This document shows positions 56,760-64,000 of a DNA stretch of 64,000 bases, piece after piece. A model generated the notes under the pieces. It saw nothing but the letters and a program-made list of their open reading frames with translations, did not search any database and was not told the origin of the DNA. Numbering within the stretch: the stretch's first letter is position 1; each line of letters begins with the position of its first letter. The translations under genes were made by a program, and so were the position numbers. Origin of the DNA: Schauerella fraxinea (GTDB taxonomy: Bacteria; Pseudomonadota; Gammaproteobacteria; Burkholderiales; Burkholderiaceae_B); assembly GCA_030849965.1 (NCBI GenBank), contig JAVDKL010000004.1, forward strand, positions 310,001-374,000, given 5' to 3'.

Positions 56760-58028
56760 ATGAGCCAAGACGACGCTCCCGACCTTGCCACGCCACAGGC
56801 GGGCAAGATGGCGCCCGAGGCGGTGGCGCTGCGCGCCCAGCCGCGCCCGGTCACGCGCTTGAACCGGCGCACGCTGGCCATCCTCGTCGGCGGCCTGTCG
56901 GTCGCCGTGCTCGGGGCCACGATCTGGTCGCTGCAACCGCAGCGGCGTGGTACCAACGAGCAGACCGAGCTTTACAACGTCGATCGCGTCTCAAAGTCCG
57001 AAGGACTGGATGGCCTGCCGGCCGACTACTCGAAGCTGCCGCCGAAAGTGCCCGAGCTGGGGCCGCCGCTGCCGGGTGATCTCGGCCCGGCCATTGTGAA
57101 CTCGCAGCAGCCGGTGACGCCGGCGTATGCGCCGCCGGGCCACAACCCCGAAGATGCTTTGCGCAAGGAGGCCGATGCGGCGGCGGCTTCGTCGGTGTTC
57201 TTCCGCTCGGGTGGCCAAGGTGCCGCCACGGTAGCGCAGGCAGCGCCGGGTGCGCTTGGCGCGGCAAACACGCTCGCGGCCTTCGACCCGCTTGCTGCTG
57301 GGCCGGCCTCGACGGCGGCCCAGCCTGCCGACCCGACCGCCGCGCAGAACCGGCAAGACCAGAAAGAGGCGTTCCTGAAAGCCGGTTCTACGGAAACCCG
57401 CAATTCCGGCAATCTGGCGCTGCCCGCGTCCCCTTATCAAGTGATGGCCGGAACGGTGATCGCCGGCGCGCTGGTGACAGGCATCAAGTCGGACTTGCCG
57501 GGCGACGTGATCGGCACCGTGACGGAGCCGGTCTATGACACGGCCACGGGCAAGTTCCTGCTGATTCCGCAGGGTTCGCGCATCCTCGGCCGTTACAACA
57601 GCCAGGTGAGCTACGGGCAGAGCCGCGTGCAAGTGGTGTGGAACCGGATCATCTTGCCCGACACGTCCTCGCTGACGCTCGACAACCTAGTGGGCACCGA
57701 CCCGGCCGGCTACGCGGGCTTGGAGGACGACATGGACTGGCACTGGAACCGCATCTTTGCCGGTGCAGTGCTGACGACGCTGCTGGGCGTCGGCGCAGAA
57801 CTGGCCGCGCCGGAAAACCGCCAGGACGGCAACCGCATCGTGATCGCCGGGCGTGACAGCGCCCAGGACAGCATCAATCAGGTCGGCCAGGAGATCACCC
57901 GACGCAACATGAACATCCAGCCGACGCTGACCGAGCGGCCTGGCCTGCCCGTGCGAATCATCGTCAACCGGGATCGGGTGCTGCGGCCGTACCAGCCGCT
58001 GTTCTCCAATCGGGGAGCTTCGCAATGA
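56760..58028 (+). CDS. trbI: TrbI (VirB10)
   Basis: The 422-residue product has a cytoplasmic N-terminus, one membrane segment (LAILVGGLSVAVLGATIWSL), a Pro/Ala-rich periplasmic region, and the VirB10 C-terminal domain (AGTVIAGALVTGIKSDLPGDVIG, LLIPQGSRILGRYNSQ, GQSRVQVVWNRIILPD). It spans both membranes in the core complex. It starts 3 bases after the trbG stop. Confidence 0.95.
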   Translation: MSQDDAPDLATPQAGKMAPEAVALRAQPRPVTRLNRRTLAILVGGLSVAVLGATIWSLQPQRRGTNEQTELYNVDRVSKSEGLDGLPADYSKLPPKVPELGPPLPGDLGPAIVNSQQPVTPAYAPPGHNPEDALRKEADAAAASSVFFRSGGQGAATVAQAAPGALGAANTLAAFDPLAAGPASTAAQPADPTAAQNRQDQKEAFLKAGSTETRNSGNLALPASPYQVMAGTVIAGALVTGIKSDLPGDVIGTVTEPVYDTATGKFLLIPQGSRILGRYNSQVSYGQSRVQVVWNRIILPDTSSLTLDNLVGTDPAGYAGLEDDMDWHWNRIFAGAVLTTLLGVGAELAAPENRQDGNRIVIAGRDSAQDSINQVGQEITRRNMNIQPTLTERPGLPVRIIVNRDRVLRPYQPLFSNRGASQ

Positions 58029-58270
58029 GCACGACCAAGAAGCTGCGGCTCGGGCCGCTGCCCAAGACCGAAAGCGTCAAACTGACCTTTTCCTGCCCGG
58101 CCAGCTTGAAAGCCGACCTCGACCGCTACGCCGCGCTGCACGCGCAGACCTACGGCGAGGCGGTTGATGCCATGACGCTGATCCCTCACATGCTGGAGGC
58201 GTTCATGGCGGGGGATCGGGGATTCAGGAAGGACACGGCGACCCGGAGCGCGCCATCGAAGCCGACATGA
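58025..58270 (+). CDS. DUF2274 domain-containing protein
   Basis: An 81-residue protein with LRLGPLPKTESVKLTFSCPASLKADLDRYAALHAQTYGE (core VKLTFSCPASLKADLDRYA), the DUF2274 signature. It reads like a ribbon-helix-helix with a conserved C-terminal helix (LIPHMLEAFMAGDRGF). It ends the trb operon in Tn4371-type and related elements. Starts at an ATGA overlap with trbI; role unknown. Confidence 0.88.
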   Translation: MSTTKKLRLGPLPKTESVKLTFSCPASLKADLDRYAALHAQTYGEAVDAMTLIPHMLEAFMAGDRGFRKDTATRSAPSKPT

Positions 58271-58298
58271 TGGCGTCGCATACCAACGGCATCCATCG

Positions 58299-58331
58299 AA
58301 CGCGCAGCCCCAGGCTGCGCGTTCTTCATTC
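58299..58331 (+). terminator. Terminator after the traG-trb operon
   Basis: AACGCGCAGCC (58299-58309), loop CCA, and GGCTGCGCGTT (58313-58323) form a perfect 11-bp stem, followed by CTTCATTC. The T-run is poor, but the stem is very strong and lies 28 bp after the last gene. Confidence 0.75.
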
Positions 58332-58811
58332 TGGATGCCGCTATGCCTCCTGGGCTATGATGACGCGACAGGCCCGCCGTTCCTCGGCAATCCAGCACGA
58401 CGCAGTGCGATGCGGCTTTCTCCCCCGACGCTCTTATGTGGCTCCTAGCCGACGAAGCCGTGGTTCTGCAAAGCGGCCCCGAAAAGAGCTAACCTACTGT
58501 CCCATATATGGTTTCAAGCCTTACGTGCTTTGCACGCAAGACTTGACACCGGTACTTTTTTGCTTCGACAAATGGAGGTGAAGGAAGGGGCCCCACTGAG
58601 TGTGTGGATGCAAAAGTCACCGAAGCGACTTCTGCACCGCTCAAGCACCGCCCCGTACTTCCTGCCATTGCTGACCATACGCATGAGTCGATGCTGATCC
58701 ACCAAGGTGTTCTGAAGCCAGCAAGCGTCAGATTGACCATCTGGCGCATATGAAGCAAGCAACGGCCTACTGAGCTGGCGCTTTGCAGCAAAGCCACAGG
58801 AGTCCGCTTCC
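58324..58811. other. Gene-free region right of the transfer operon
   Basis: No gene is supported in these 488 bases. The right attachment site of the ICE may lie here, but no copy of the guaA end (GAGTGGGAATGA) or of the left-end repeats was found by reading. Codon-like structure is absent in all frames. Confidence 0.45.
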
Positions 58812-59708
58812 ATGGATACAAAAATCAATACATCCGTAGCTGTCGTTGGTCCGGGCGCCATCGGCACCACGATCGCGGCAGTGCTGCACGAAGTCGGCCG
58901 CACGCCGTTGCTGTACGGCCGCACACCCCGCGATCATCTTGCGTTGCACGATGGCGATCGCCTCATCACCATTCCCGGTCCGGTCCAGACGGATCCCAGA
59001 CAGATCGATCAAACCGTCGATCTCGTCTTTCTCGCTGTCAAGGCGACACAGACCGAGGCAGCAGCGGAATGGCTCGCAGCGTTGATCGGTCCAGAAACCG
59101 TCGTGTGCGTTCTGCAAAACGGGGTCGAGCAGTTGGAGAAGGTCGCCCCACATTTCCCGCGCGGGCGGATCGTCCCTGCTGTCGTGTGGTTTCCTGCGCA
59201 GGCGCAATCCGATGGCTCGGTGCGCTTACGCGGCGATGTGCGCCTCAGCCTGCCGGACACGTCGGCTTCCCGCGTGATAGCCGAAGCACTGCAAGGCACA
59301 CGCTGTTTAGTTGAGCTGGCCACAGATTTCAAATCTCTAGCCTGGCGCAAGCTGCTGCAGAACGCGGTGGCCGGACTCATGGCGCTCACGCATCGTCGCT
59401 CGGGCATGTTCGGCCGGTCCGACATCTCCAGGCTCACGCTGGACTATCTGCAGGAATGTCTGGCCGTGGCCCGTGCCGAGGGCGCTGGACTTGGCGACGA
59501 GGTACCGCAGGCGATCCTCGACAAGTTCCTGGCGTCTCCCGCCGACATGGGCACATCCATCCTCACGGATCGCGAAGCCGGCAGGCCACTCGAATGGGAC
59601 ATTCGCAACGGTGTCGTCTCACGTCGCGGCCAGGCTCACGGCATTCCGACACCAATTAGCGACGTGTTGGTACCGCTCCTCGCAGCCGCGAGTGACGGCC
59701 CTGGCTGA
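58812..59708 (+). CDS. Ketopantoate reductase-family (ApbA/PanE) dehydrogenase
   Basis: The 298-residue product begins VAVVGPGAIGTTIAAVLHEVG, a Rossmann NADP-binding motif, and continues with VFLAVKATQ (catalytic Lys region), VVCVLQNGVEQLE and the C-terminal ApbA domain with AWRKLLQNAVAGLMALT. The overall pattern is that of 2-dehydropantoate 2-reductase relatives, but such proteins often have other substrates. It is outside the trb operon and not linked to pantothenate genes. Confidence 0.85.
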   Translation: MDTKINTSVAVVGPGAIGTTIAAVLHEVGRTPLLYGRTPRDHLALHDGDRLITIPGPVQTDPRQIDQTVDLVFLAVKATQTEAAAEWLAALIGPETVVCVLQNGVEQLEKVAPHFPRGRIVPAVVWFPAQAQSDGSVRLRGDVRLSLPDTSASRVIAEALQGTRCLVELATDFKSLAWRKLLQNAVAGLMALTHRRSGMFGRSDISRLTLDYLQECLAVARAEGAGLGDEVPQAILDKFLASPADMGTSILTDREAGRPLEWDIRNGVVSRRGQAHGIPTPISDVLVPLLAAASDGPG

Positions 59709-59881
59709 TTCCCAGCCTTCGCTCTCACTCGTCTTTCCGCTTCGCCGGCCTGACCGCTGAAGTCCTTACTGATCATGCTGTTCGACCTCGTCGCCCAACA
59801 TGCATGGTGAACCACAGTTCCTGCGATGGCGGACGGGCATGTTTCGTCATCGCCTTATCGACCGACATCAGAGGCGATTCA

Positions 59882-60010
59882 TTGAAGGTGGATGACGGCT
59901 ACGGTGCCAAGGGCGGCCGGGAGCGGTTTATCCCGATCGACACGCCGGCGCGGGTGGCCGACGTCGCCTGCGCGCGGCAGATCGCGGTGGCTCGGCATCG
60001 GCGAGGCCAC
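59882..60010 (+). pseudogene. Remnant of a tyrosine integrase gene
   Basis: A short frame reads LKVDDGYGAKGGRERFIPID and TPARVADVACARQIAVAR. The KGG-R-x-R-x-(I/V)PI pattern is the beta-hairpin in the catalytic domain of tyrosine recombinases. Nothing before or after extends the domain, and the catalytic Arg, His and Tyr regions are missing. This is a scrap of an older integrase. The rest of the 59709-60047 gap holds no gene. Confidence 0.55.
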
Positions 60011-60047
60011 GCCTCCACAACCAAGCTGAAGCATCAGCGTCGCAACA

Positions 60048-60716
60048 TCAGCGGTTTTGCCTGGCCAGGCACTGCATGAAGTCGCCTTCCTTCCACTTCA
60101 GCTCTTTGCGGCTCATCTTGGCGATAGCTTCGGCATCCGTTGGCCCCAGGCCGAGACCGCGAAGAACGGTCCCGGCTGCTGCAACGATGATTCCTTTCGG
60201 TTCCGCGGTTGCGGAAATTTCATGCGCGCAACCCAGGACAACCCCGCCGACGAGCGCCATGGCAACCGGCATCGGGACAGGGAAAAAGCGGCCCTGGTCA
60301 ATGCCCTGCGCCACCGTGCCACCAATCTTGTCGAGCAGCAGGCCGCCAGTCCTGTCCACCGGCCACCCCCCGCGCACCAGGAAACGGCCAAGGACTGGAT
60401 TGGCAGTCACCATGGCCAGAACACCTGTAATGCCCGTTGCCAGGCGTTCGGCCGGATCGACAATCGTGGTCATTTCCTCCTCAAGGCCGAGGATGACTTC
60501 CTCGGCGATCACGGTTCCGATGGCTTCGGCAAGCTCGGCCGTGCCGTCGAAGTACTTGTAGAAGCTGCCTCGTGCGACCTCGGCATGCCTGACGACATCG
60601 TCGACAGAGGTCGCGGCGATCCCCTTTTCCGCCATGACCTCAAGGCCGGCGCGCATCAAAGTCGCACGCATCCTGGCACGCCGTTGCGCCGCGACAGCGA
60701 TCCTGTGATCTTTCAT
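60048..60716 (-). CDS. TetR-family regulator
   Basis: The 222-residue product has an N-terminal TetR HTH (RATLMRAGLEVMAEKGIAATSVDDVVRHAEVARGSFYKYF; core VARGSFYKYFDG) and an unconserved helical ligand domain. It is divergent from an aldehyde dehydrogenase gene, with a palindromic site between them, and most likely represses it until an inducer binds. The inducer is unknown. Confidence 0.9.
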   Translation of the reverse strand: MKDHRIAVAAQRRARMRATLMRAGLEVMAEKGIAATSVDDVVRHAEVARGSFYKYFDGTAELAEAIGTVIAEEVILGLEEEMTTIVDPAERLATGITGVLAMVTANPVLGRFLVRGGWPVDRTGGLLLDKIGGTVAQGIDQGRFFPVPMPVAMALVGGVVLGCAHEISATAEPKGIIVAAAGTVLRGLGLGPTDAEAIAKMSRKELKWKEGDFMQCLARQNR

Positions 60717-60727
60717 ATTGACACTAT

Positions 60728-60740
60728 TGTCATCATGACA
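60728..60740. promoter_or_regulatory. Candidate TetR operator
   Basis: TGTCAT-C-ATGACA (60728-60740) is a perfect dyad 12 bp upstream of the TetR start, with further half-sites ATGACA near 60752 and TTGACATTGTC near 60771. The spread of half-sites across the divergent promoter region suggests cooperative binding. Confidence 0.55.
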
Positions 60741-60875
60741 TTTAATTGATTATGACATGGCGCAAGCGCGTTGACATTGTCTAGTCGCCTGGTTGATGCG
60801 TAACGACTGTGCATTGGCCACCGAATTCCCAATCCCGCGCCACAGCCACAAGCCATCCACACGAAAGGAACGACC

Positions 60876-62333
60876 ATGACCGACCAGCTGACCGTACGCC
60901 CTCCGACTTCCTTCTTCATCGGCGGGGAATGGGTAAAGCCCAAGGGTCAGCGAAAGATCCAAGTCATTTCCCCTGTGACCGAAAAGGTGGTGATGGAATA
61001 TCCGGAAGCGTCGCAGGCCGATATCGACGATGCCGTCCAGGCTGCACGCAACGCCTTCGAGACAGGCCCTTGGCCGAAAATGGCGCCCAGAGAACGGGCG
61101 GCGATCCTGCGCCGCACGGCTAATGAACTGGAGAGCCGTGCCGAGGAGATCGCGCAGGACTGGACCACCCAGATAGGGGCGCCGATCTTGATCGGGCGCA
61201 TGCTGGCTCCGCAGAACGCCCAGATCTTCCGCTTTTATGCGGATCTGCTGGAGCAGGATGGCTTCAGCTTCGTAGATCAGCGCACGCGGCTGGACGGAGG
61301 CCGCACCCTCATCGTTCGCGAACCGGTTGGTGTCTGCGCCACCGTCACGCCCTGGAACGCGGCCATGATACTGATGAGCTACAAGATCGCCGCCGGGCTG
61401 GCGTCGGGCTGCACCTTCGTCTCCAAGCCTTCACCCGAGACCCCCCTGGAGGGCTATGTTCTAGCAGAATGTCTTGAGGCGGCAGGCTTGCCGAAGGGAG
61501 TCTTCAACTTGGTGCCAGCGGGAGCCGAGGTGGGCGAATACCTTGTGCGCCATGCCGGTATCGACAAAGTGGCCTTCACCGGCTCCACGGCTGCGGGCAA
61601 GAAGATCGCCGCGATCTGCACCCAACGGCTGGCGCGCGTGACTCTGGAGCTGGGTGGGAAATCGGCAGCCATTTTGCTGGATGACGCCGATTTCGCCGCG
61701 GCGCTGCCCAGCATCGCCCTGTTCGCCATGCCCAGTTCGGGTCAGGTCTGCTTCGCGCTGACGCGGATACTAGTGCCGAAAGGCCGCGCCGAGGAACTGA
61801 CCTCGATGTTGGTACAGGCGATTTCGCAGTTCAAAGTGGGCGATCCGTCTGACCCGCAAGTCTTCATGGGGCCGCTGTCCAAGGCCAGCCAGTACCAGCG
61901 GGTGATGGAGTACATCGCAAAAGGCAAAGCCGAGGGCGCCACGCTGGCTTTGGGCGGTGGCCGCCCTGAAGGAATAGATACAGGCTATTACATCGCCCCC
62001 ACGATCTTTGCCGACGTGACGCCTGAAATGACCATCGCCCAGGAAGAAATATTCGGGCCTGTGGTTGCGATCATGGCCTATGAAGATGAGGAGGATGCGA
62101 TCCGGATTGCCAATGACAGCCGGTATGGCCTGAGCGGCTCGGTGTTTTCCTCCGATGTGGACAGAGCTTTGCGGGTCGCGCGCCGCATCCGCACCGGAAA
62201 CCTGACGATCAATGGCAATGTCGTGGACCCGACCATGCCCATTGGCGGATTCAAGGAGTCCGGCTGGGGCCGCGAGGGAGGCATCGAGGGAATGAACGGC
62301 TACCTTGAGGCCAAGACCATCAGCTTCGCCTGA
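60876..62333 (+). CDS. Aldehyde dehydrogenase (NAD(P)+)
   Basis: The 485-residue product is a full ALDH: VTPWNAAMILMSYKIA (cofactor and Asn), FTGSTAAGKKIA, LELGGKSAAILLDDAD (catalytic Glu) and SGQVCFALTRILVP (nucleophilic Cys), then QEEIFGPVVAIM and GGFKESGWGREGGIEGM. It oxidises an aldehyde to its acid. Substrate unknown. It is divergent from TetR. The C-terminal ...EAKTISFA is normal. A degenerate Old Yellow Enzyme fragment follows in the opposite direction. Confidence 0.92.
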   Translation: MTDQLTVRPPTSFFIGGEWVKPKGQRKIQVISPVTEKVVMEYPEASQADIDDAVQAARNAFETGPWPKMAPRERAAILRRTANELESRAEEIAQDWTTQIGAPILIGRMLAPQNAQIFRFYADLLEQDGFSFVDQRTRLDGGRTLIVREPVGVCATVTPWNAAMILMSYKIAAGLASGCTFVSKPSPETPLEGYVLAECLEAAGLPKGVFNLVPAGAEVGEYLVRHAGIDKVAFTGSTAAGKKIAAICTQRLARVTLELGGKSAAILLDDADFAAALPSIALFAMPSSGQVCFALTRILVPKGRAEELTSMLVQAISQFKVGDPSDPQVFMGPLSKASQYQRVMEYIAKGKAEGATLALGGGRPEGIDTGYYIAPTIFADVTPEMTIAQEEIFGPVVAIMAYEDEEDAIRIANDSRYGLSGSVFSSDVDRALRVARRIRTGNLTINGNVVDPTMPIGGFKESGWGREGGIEGMNGYLEAKTISFA

Positions 62334-62373
62334 GTTCTTGGAACGCTTGGAACGCATTGCAGAACTAACCAAT

Positions 62374-62530
62374 TTACTGCGGGGAACGGTTGTCGAAGCT
62401 ACCTCCATACGGATCGGTGCGCTGATTGGAGTGGGCCGAGAAGAAGCTCTGCGCCAGGTAGCCGTGGGCGAAGTGCAGTTCCAGCCACTCGAAGCCAGCA
62501 CCGCGCGCGCGGCTGAACCGCCCCGATTAT
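62374..62530 (-). pseudogene. Remnant of an Old Yellow Enzyme-like flavin oxidoreductase gene
   Basis: Read on the minus strand, the frame ending with TAA at 62374-62376 gives [20 protein letters not shown], then [21 protein letters not shown]. This is the conserved flavin/substrate segment of NADH:flavin oxidoreductases (YqjM type). Only about 45 codons fit, without start or the rest of the barrel, so it is a scrap left by rearrangement. The gap 62334-62636 holds nothing else. Confidence 0.7.
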
Positions 62531-62636
62531 CCTGGAGAAAGTTAAGACAGGAAGCTCAGGCTGCCAGATTATTTTTTGAGCCCGAATCTGAATTACGCGT
62601 GCTGCCGAATAAGCAGGGCGAGTCGCTTGGTGAGGA

Positions 62637-64000
62637 TTATATTGCTATCTCCGGTACCCCAGCTTCTGTTAGAAGCTGGAACAACTCAGCCACGCGTTGC
62701 CTCCGGCCTCGCTCACGACAGAATGCAAAGATCGCGCGTTGCTTTGCGCGGGAGAGCGCGACGAAGAATGTTGCGAGACCCTCTGGGTTTCCGGGCCTGT
62801 GCGCCCACCATGCCTGATCGTCGAGACCAACAAAGACAATCGTGTCGTACTCAAGCCCCTTGCTTTTGTGGACCGTCATCAATGGAATCTGGCCCAGGCC
62901 TTCGAATACGTCGAGCGTACCAGTCCATGTCGGCGCTCCGTTCGCTGAGGCGGCGACGTGCAGTTTGAAGGCTTCCGCCATGATGGATAGAAGGTCACCG
63001 GTCGAATATTCGACATATGTCCGCGCGATGGCAGCCAGGTCTAAGAATGCATAAACGCGGTCGGCGAATGCTTGCGCAGAGGCTGCAGACGGTGGCAAGT
63101 TGGCCATGTCGGCGCGCAGTGTCGCGATGAAGGTCGTGAGTTCGTCCTCAGTGCGAGCCTCGCCGCCATTGTCGCCGTCTGCAATGGCGCGGATTTCGAG
63201 CAGAGCTGTTGAGGCGAGCTGCCACGAATCCGCGGCACGCCGCGTCGAGCCCAAGCGAAGGAACGCCACAACAATCTTCGCAAATGTGTCGGTCAGAAGA
63301 TCCTGCAACGTCGTGCGACCGAGCGCGTGACTCTCGTTGCGGAGGCGCAAGCCTGCTCTCGCGAGTGGTTCGGCGAGATCGGCCTCGTAGTCGTCGGACT
63401 TTTGCTTAACAAGAATGGCGTAATCCCGAGGCGCGCGACCGCGAGCGGCCATATCGTTCGCGAGCCACTGGGCGAGGTATTCGGCCTCGCGGGCCTTGCT
63501 GGGACTGTTCCAGACTTGGGCTACGTCTCCAGCGACTTGCCGCGCGGCTTGGGCGACGGTGGCAGCAGCATTCGGGTCTAAGGCCCGGGCGACTACGTGC
63601 TGAATGCGCACGAGATCGGGCGAGGATCTGAAATTGAAGAGGACGGGGATACGCACTGCTGCAAAGTCCGCTTCAAAACGCTCAAACGCATCTGCTCGCG
63701 CGCCCGCCCACGTCATGATCCGTTGCTTGTCGTCGCCAACGGCCGTGATCGCGACGTCCGCGCCCTGGAATGCCGATAGCAGGAAGTCATATTGCGCGTA
63801 GGTCGTGTCCTGGAACTCGTCGACGAATACGAAGGGATATGTGAGTTGCAGGGCTCGTTGAATATGGGGACTGGCGCGCAACAATAGCTCGGCGAGCCGA
63901 TTGAGGCTGACGAACGTCATGCGCGAGCAAGGTTGGGCGGCGAGTTGGCTCGCCCACCATCGTTGGATGGTCAATTCGGTTCCAGATTGCGCAGCCGCGC
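62637..64000 (-). CDS. UvrD/Rep-like DNA helicase (partial, N-terminus outside window)
   Basis: The frame stays open to the window edge, so the start and Walker A lie beyond 64000. The visible 454 codons begin within domain 1A and include Walker B FVFVDEFQDTTYAQY, AVGDDKQRIMTWAGA (motif III), LFNFRSSPDLV (motif IV), then LMTVHKSKGLEYDTIVFVGLDD (core VHKSKGLEYD, motif V) and FVALSRAKQRAIF (motif VI). It is a superfamily 1 helicase. Helicases of this type are often paired with an OLD-family nuclease (Gabija or class 2 OLD); that neighbour would be outside the window. Confidence 0.85.
   Translation of the reverse strand, partial: AAAQSGTELTIQRWWASQLAAQPCSRMTFVSLNRLAELLLRASPHIQRALQLTYPFVFVDEFQDTTYAQYDFLLSAFQGADVAITAVGDDKQRIMTWAGARADAFERFEADFAAVRIPVLFNFRSSPDLVRIQHVVARALDPNAAATVAQAARQVAGDVAQVWNSPSKAREAEYLAQWLANDMAARGRAPRDYAILVKQKSDDYEADLAEPLARAGLRLRNESHALGRTTLQDLLTDTFAKIVVAFLRLGSTRRAADSWQLASTALLEIRAIADGDNGGEARTEDELTTFIATLRADMANLPPSAASAQAFADRVYAFLDLAAIARTYVEYSTGDLLSIMAEAFKLHVAASANGAPTWTGTLDVFEGLGQIPLMTVHKSKGLEYDTIVFVGLDDQAWWAHRPGNPEGLATFFVALSRAKQRAIFAFCRERGRRQRVAELFQLLTEAGVPEIAI

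Noticed and set aside
58489-58821. Minus-strand frame of 110 codons right of the trb operon
   Set aside because: No recognisable motif, no ribosome-binding site and it runs into the ketopantoate-reductase start; treated as noncoding.
62283-62294. GAGGGAATGA near the end of the aldehyde dehydrogenase gene as a possible right att copy of the guaA end
   Set aside because: It only partly matches GAGTGGGAATGA and lies in the conserved GREGGIEGM coding motif of the dehydrogenase, so the likeness is probably chance.

Overview
The window looks like the chromosome of a betaproteobacterium, probably an Alcaligenaceae-type host (Bordetella/Achromobacter/Pusillimonas relatives). The evidence is two orphan Bug/TctC periplasmic binding proteins, a TRAP dicarboxylate-type transporter, the purL - M20 peptidase - guaB - guaA order, and a stand-alone FlhD-like regulator. 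The assignment comes from gene content only.

Layout. 1-20133 is host backbone: a partial HMG-CoA-lyase-like gene and a Bug protein divergent from an IclR regulator, a FlhD-like gene, a second Bug protein followed by a TauE/SafE permease, a GNAT enzyme, an alpha/beta hydrolase, an RNase AM-type PHP phosphoesterase and greB. A minus-strand TRAP operon (dctQ-dctM-dctP) follows, with a degenerate tandem repeat between dctM and dctP. Then come purL, an M20 peptidase, guaB and guaA.

Directly after guaA starts an integrative and conjugative element of the Tn4371 type (20134 to at least about 58323). It has a P4-type integrase with three TGACGGTAA direct repeats in front, an AbiE toxin-antitoxin pair, an AlpA-like regulator, RadC, and a RloC/PrrC-like AAA ATPase with its own XRE regulator. 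A replication/partition block follows (DUF2958, DUF2285, HTH, RepA with three iterons, ParA, RHH protein, DUF2840), then TraF and the relaxase. A 9-10 kb cargo encodes three aldo/keto reductases, a flavodoxin, a hydroxynitrile-lyase-like cupin, a carboxymuconolactone-decarboxylase-family protein, two alpha/beta hydrolases and two LysR regulators. Many cargo products carry Sec, Tat or lipoprotein signals, which points to redox or detoxification chemistry in the envelope. After the cargo come an EexN lipoprotein, traG, a CopG-type gene, trbBCDEJ, a second EexN/TrbK, trbLFGI and DUF2274.

The coupling-protein gene traG is broken by an in-frame TAG at 47414-47416. All other transfer genes look complete, so the element may be unable to transfer itself in this strain.

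To the right (58324-64000) is a mosaic: a ketopantoate-reductase-like gene, an integrase scrap, a TetR - aldehyde dehydrogenase pair, an Old Yellow Enzyme scrap, and a UvrD-like helicase running off the window. No clear second copy of the guaA end was found, so the right boundary is not fixed. The most interesting material is the XRE/RloC-like module, the traG amber codon, the RepA iterons, the integrase arm-site repeats and the 15-16 bp repeat array inside the TRAP operon.
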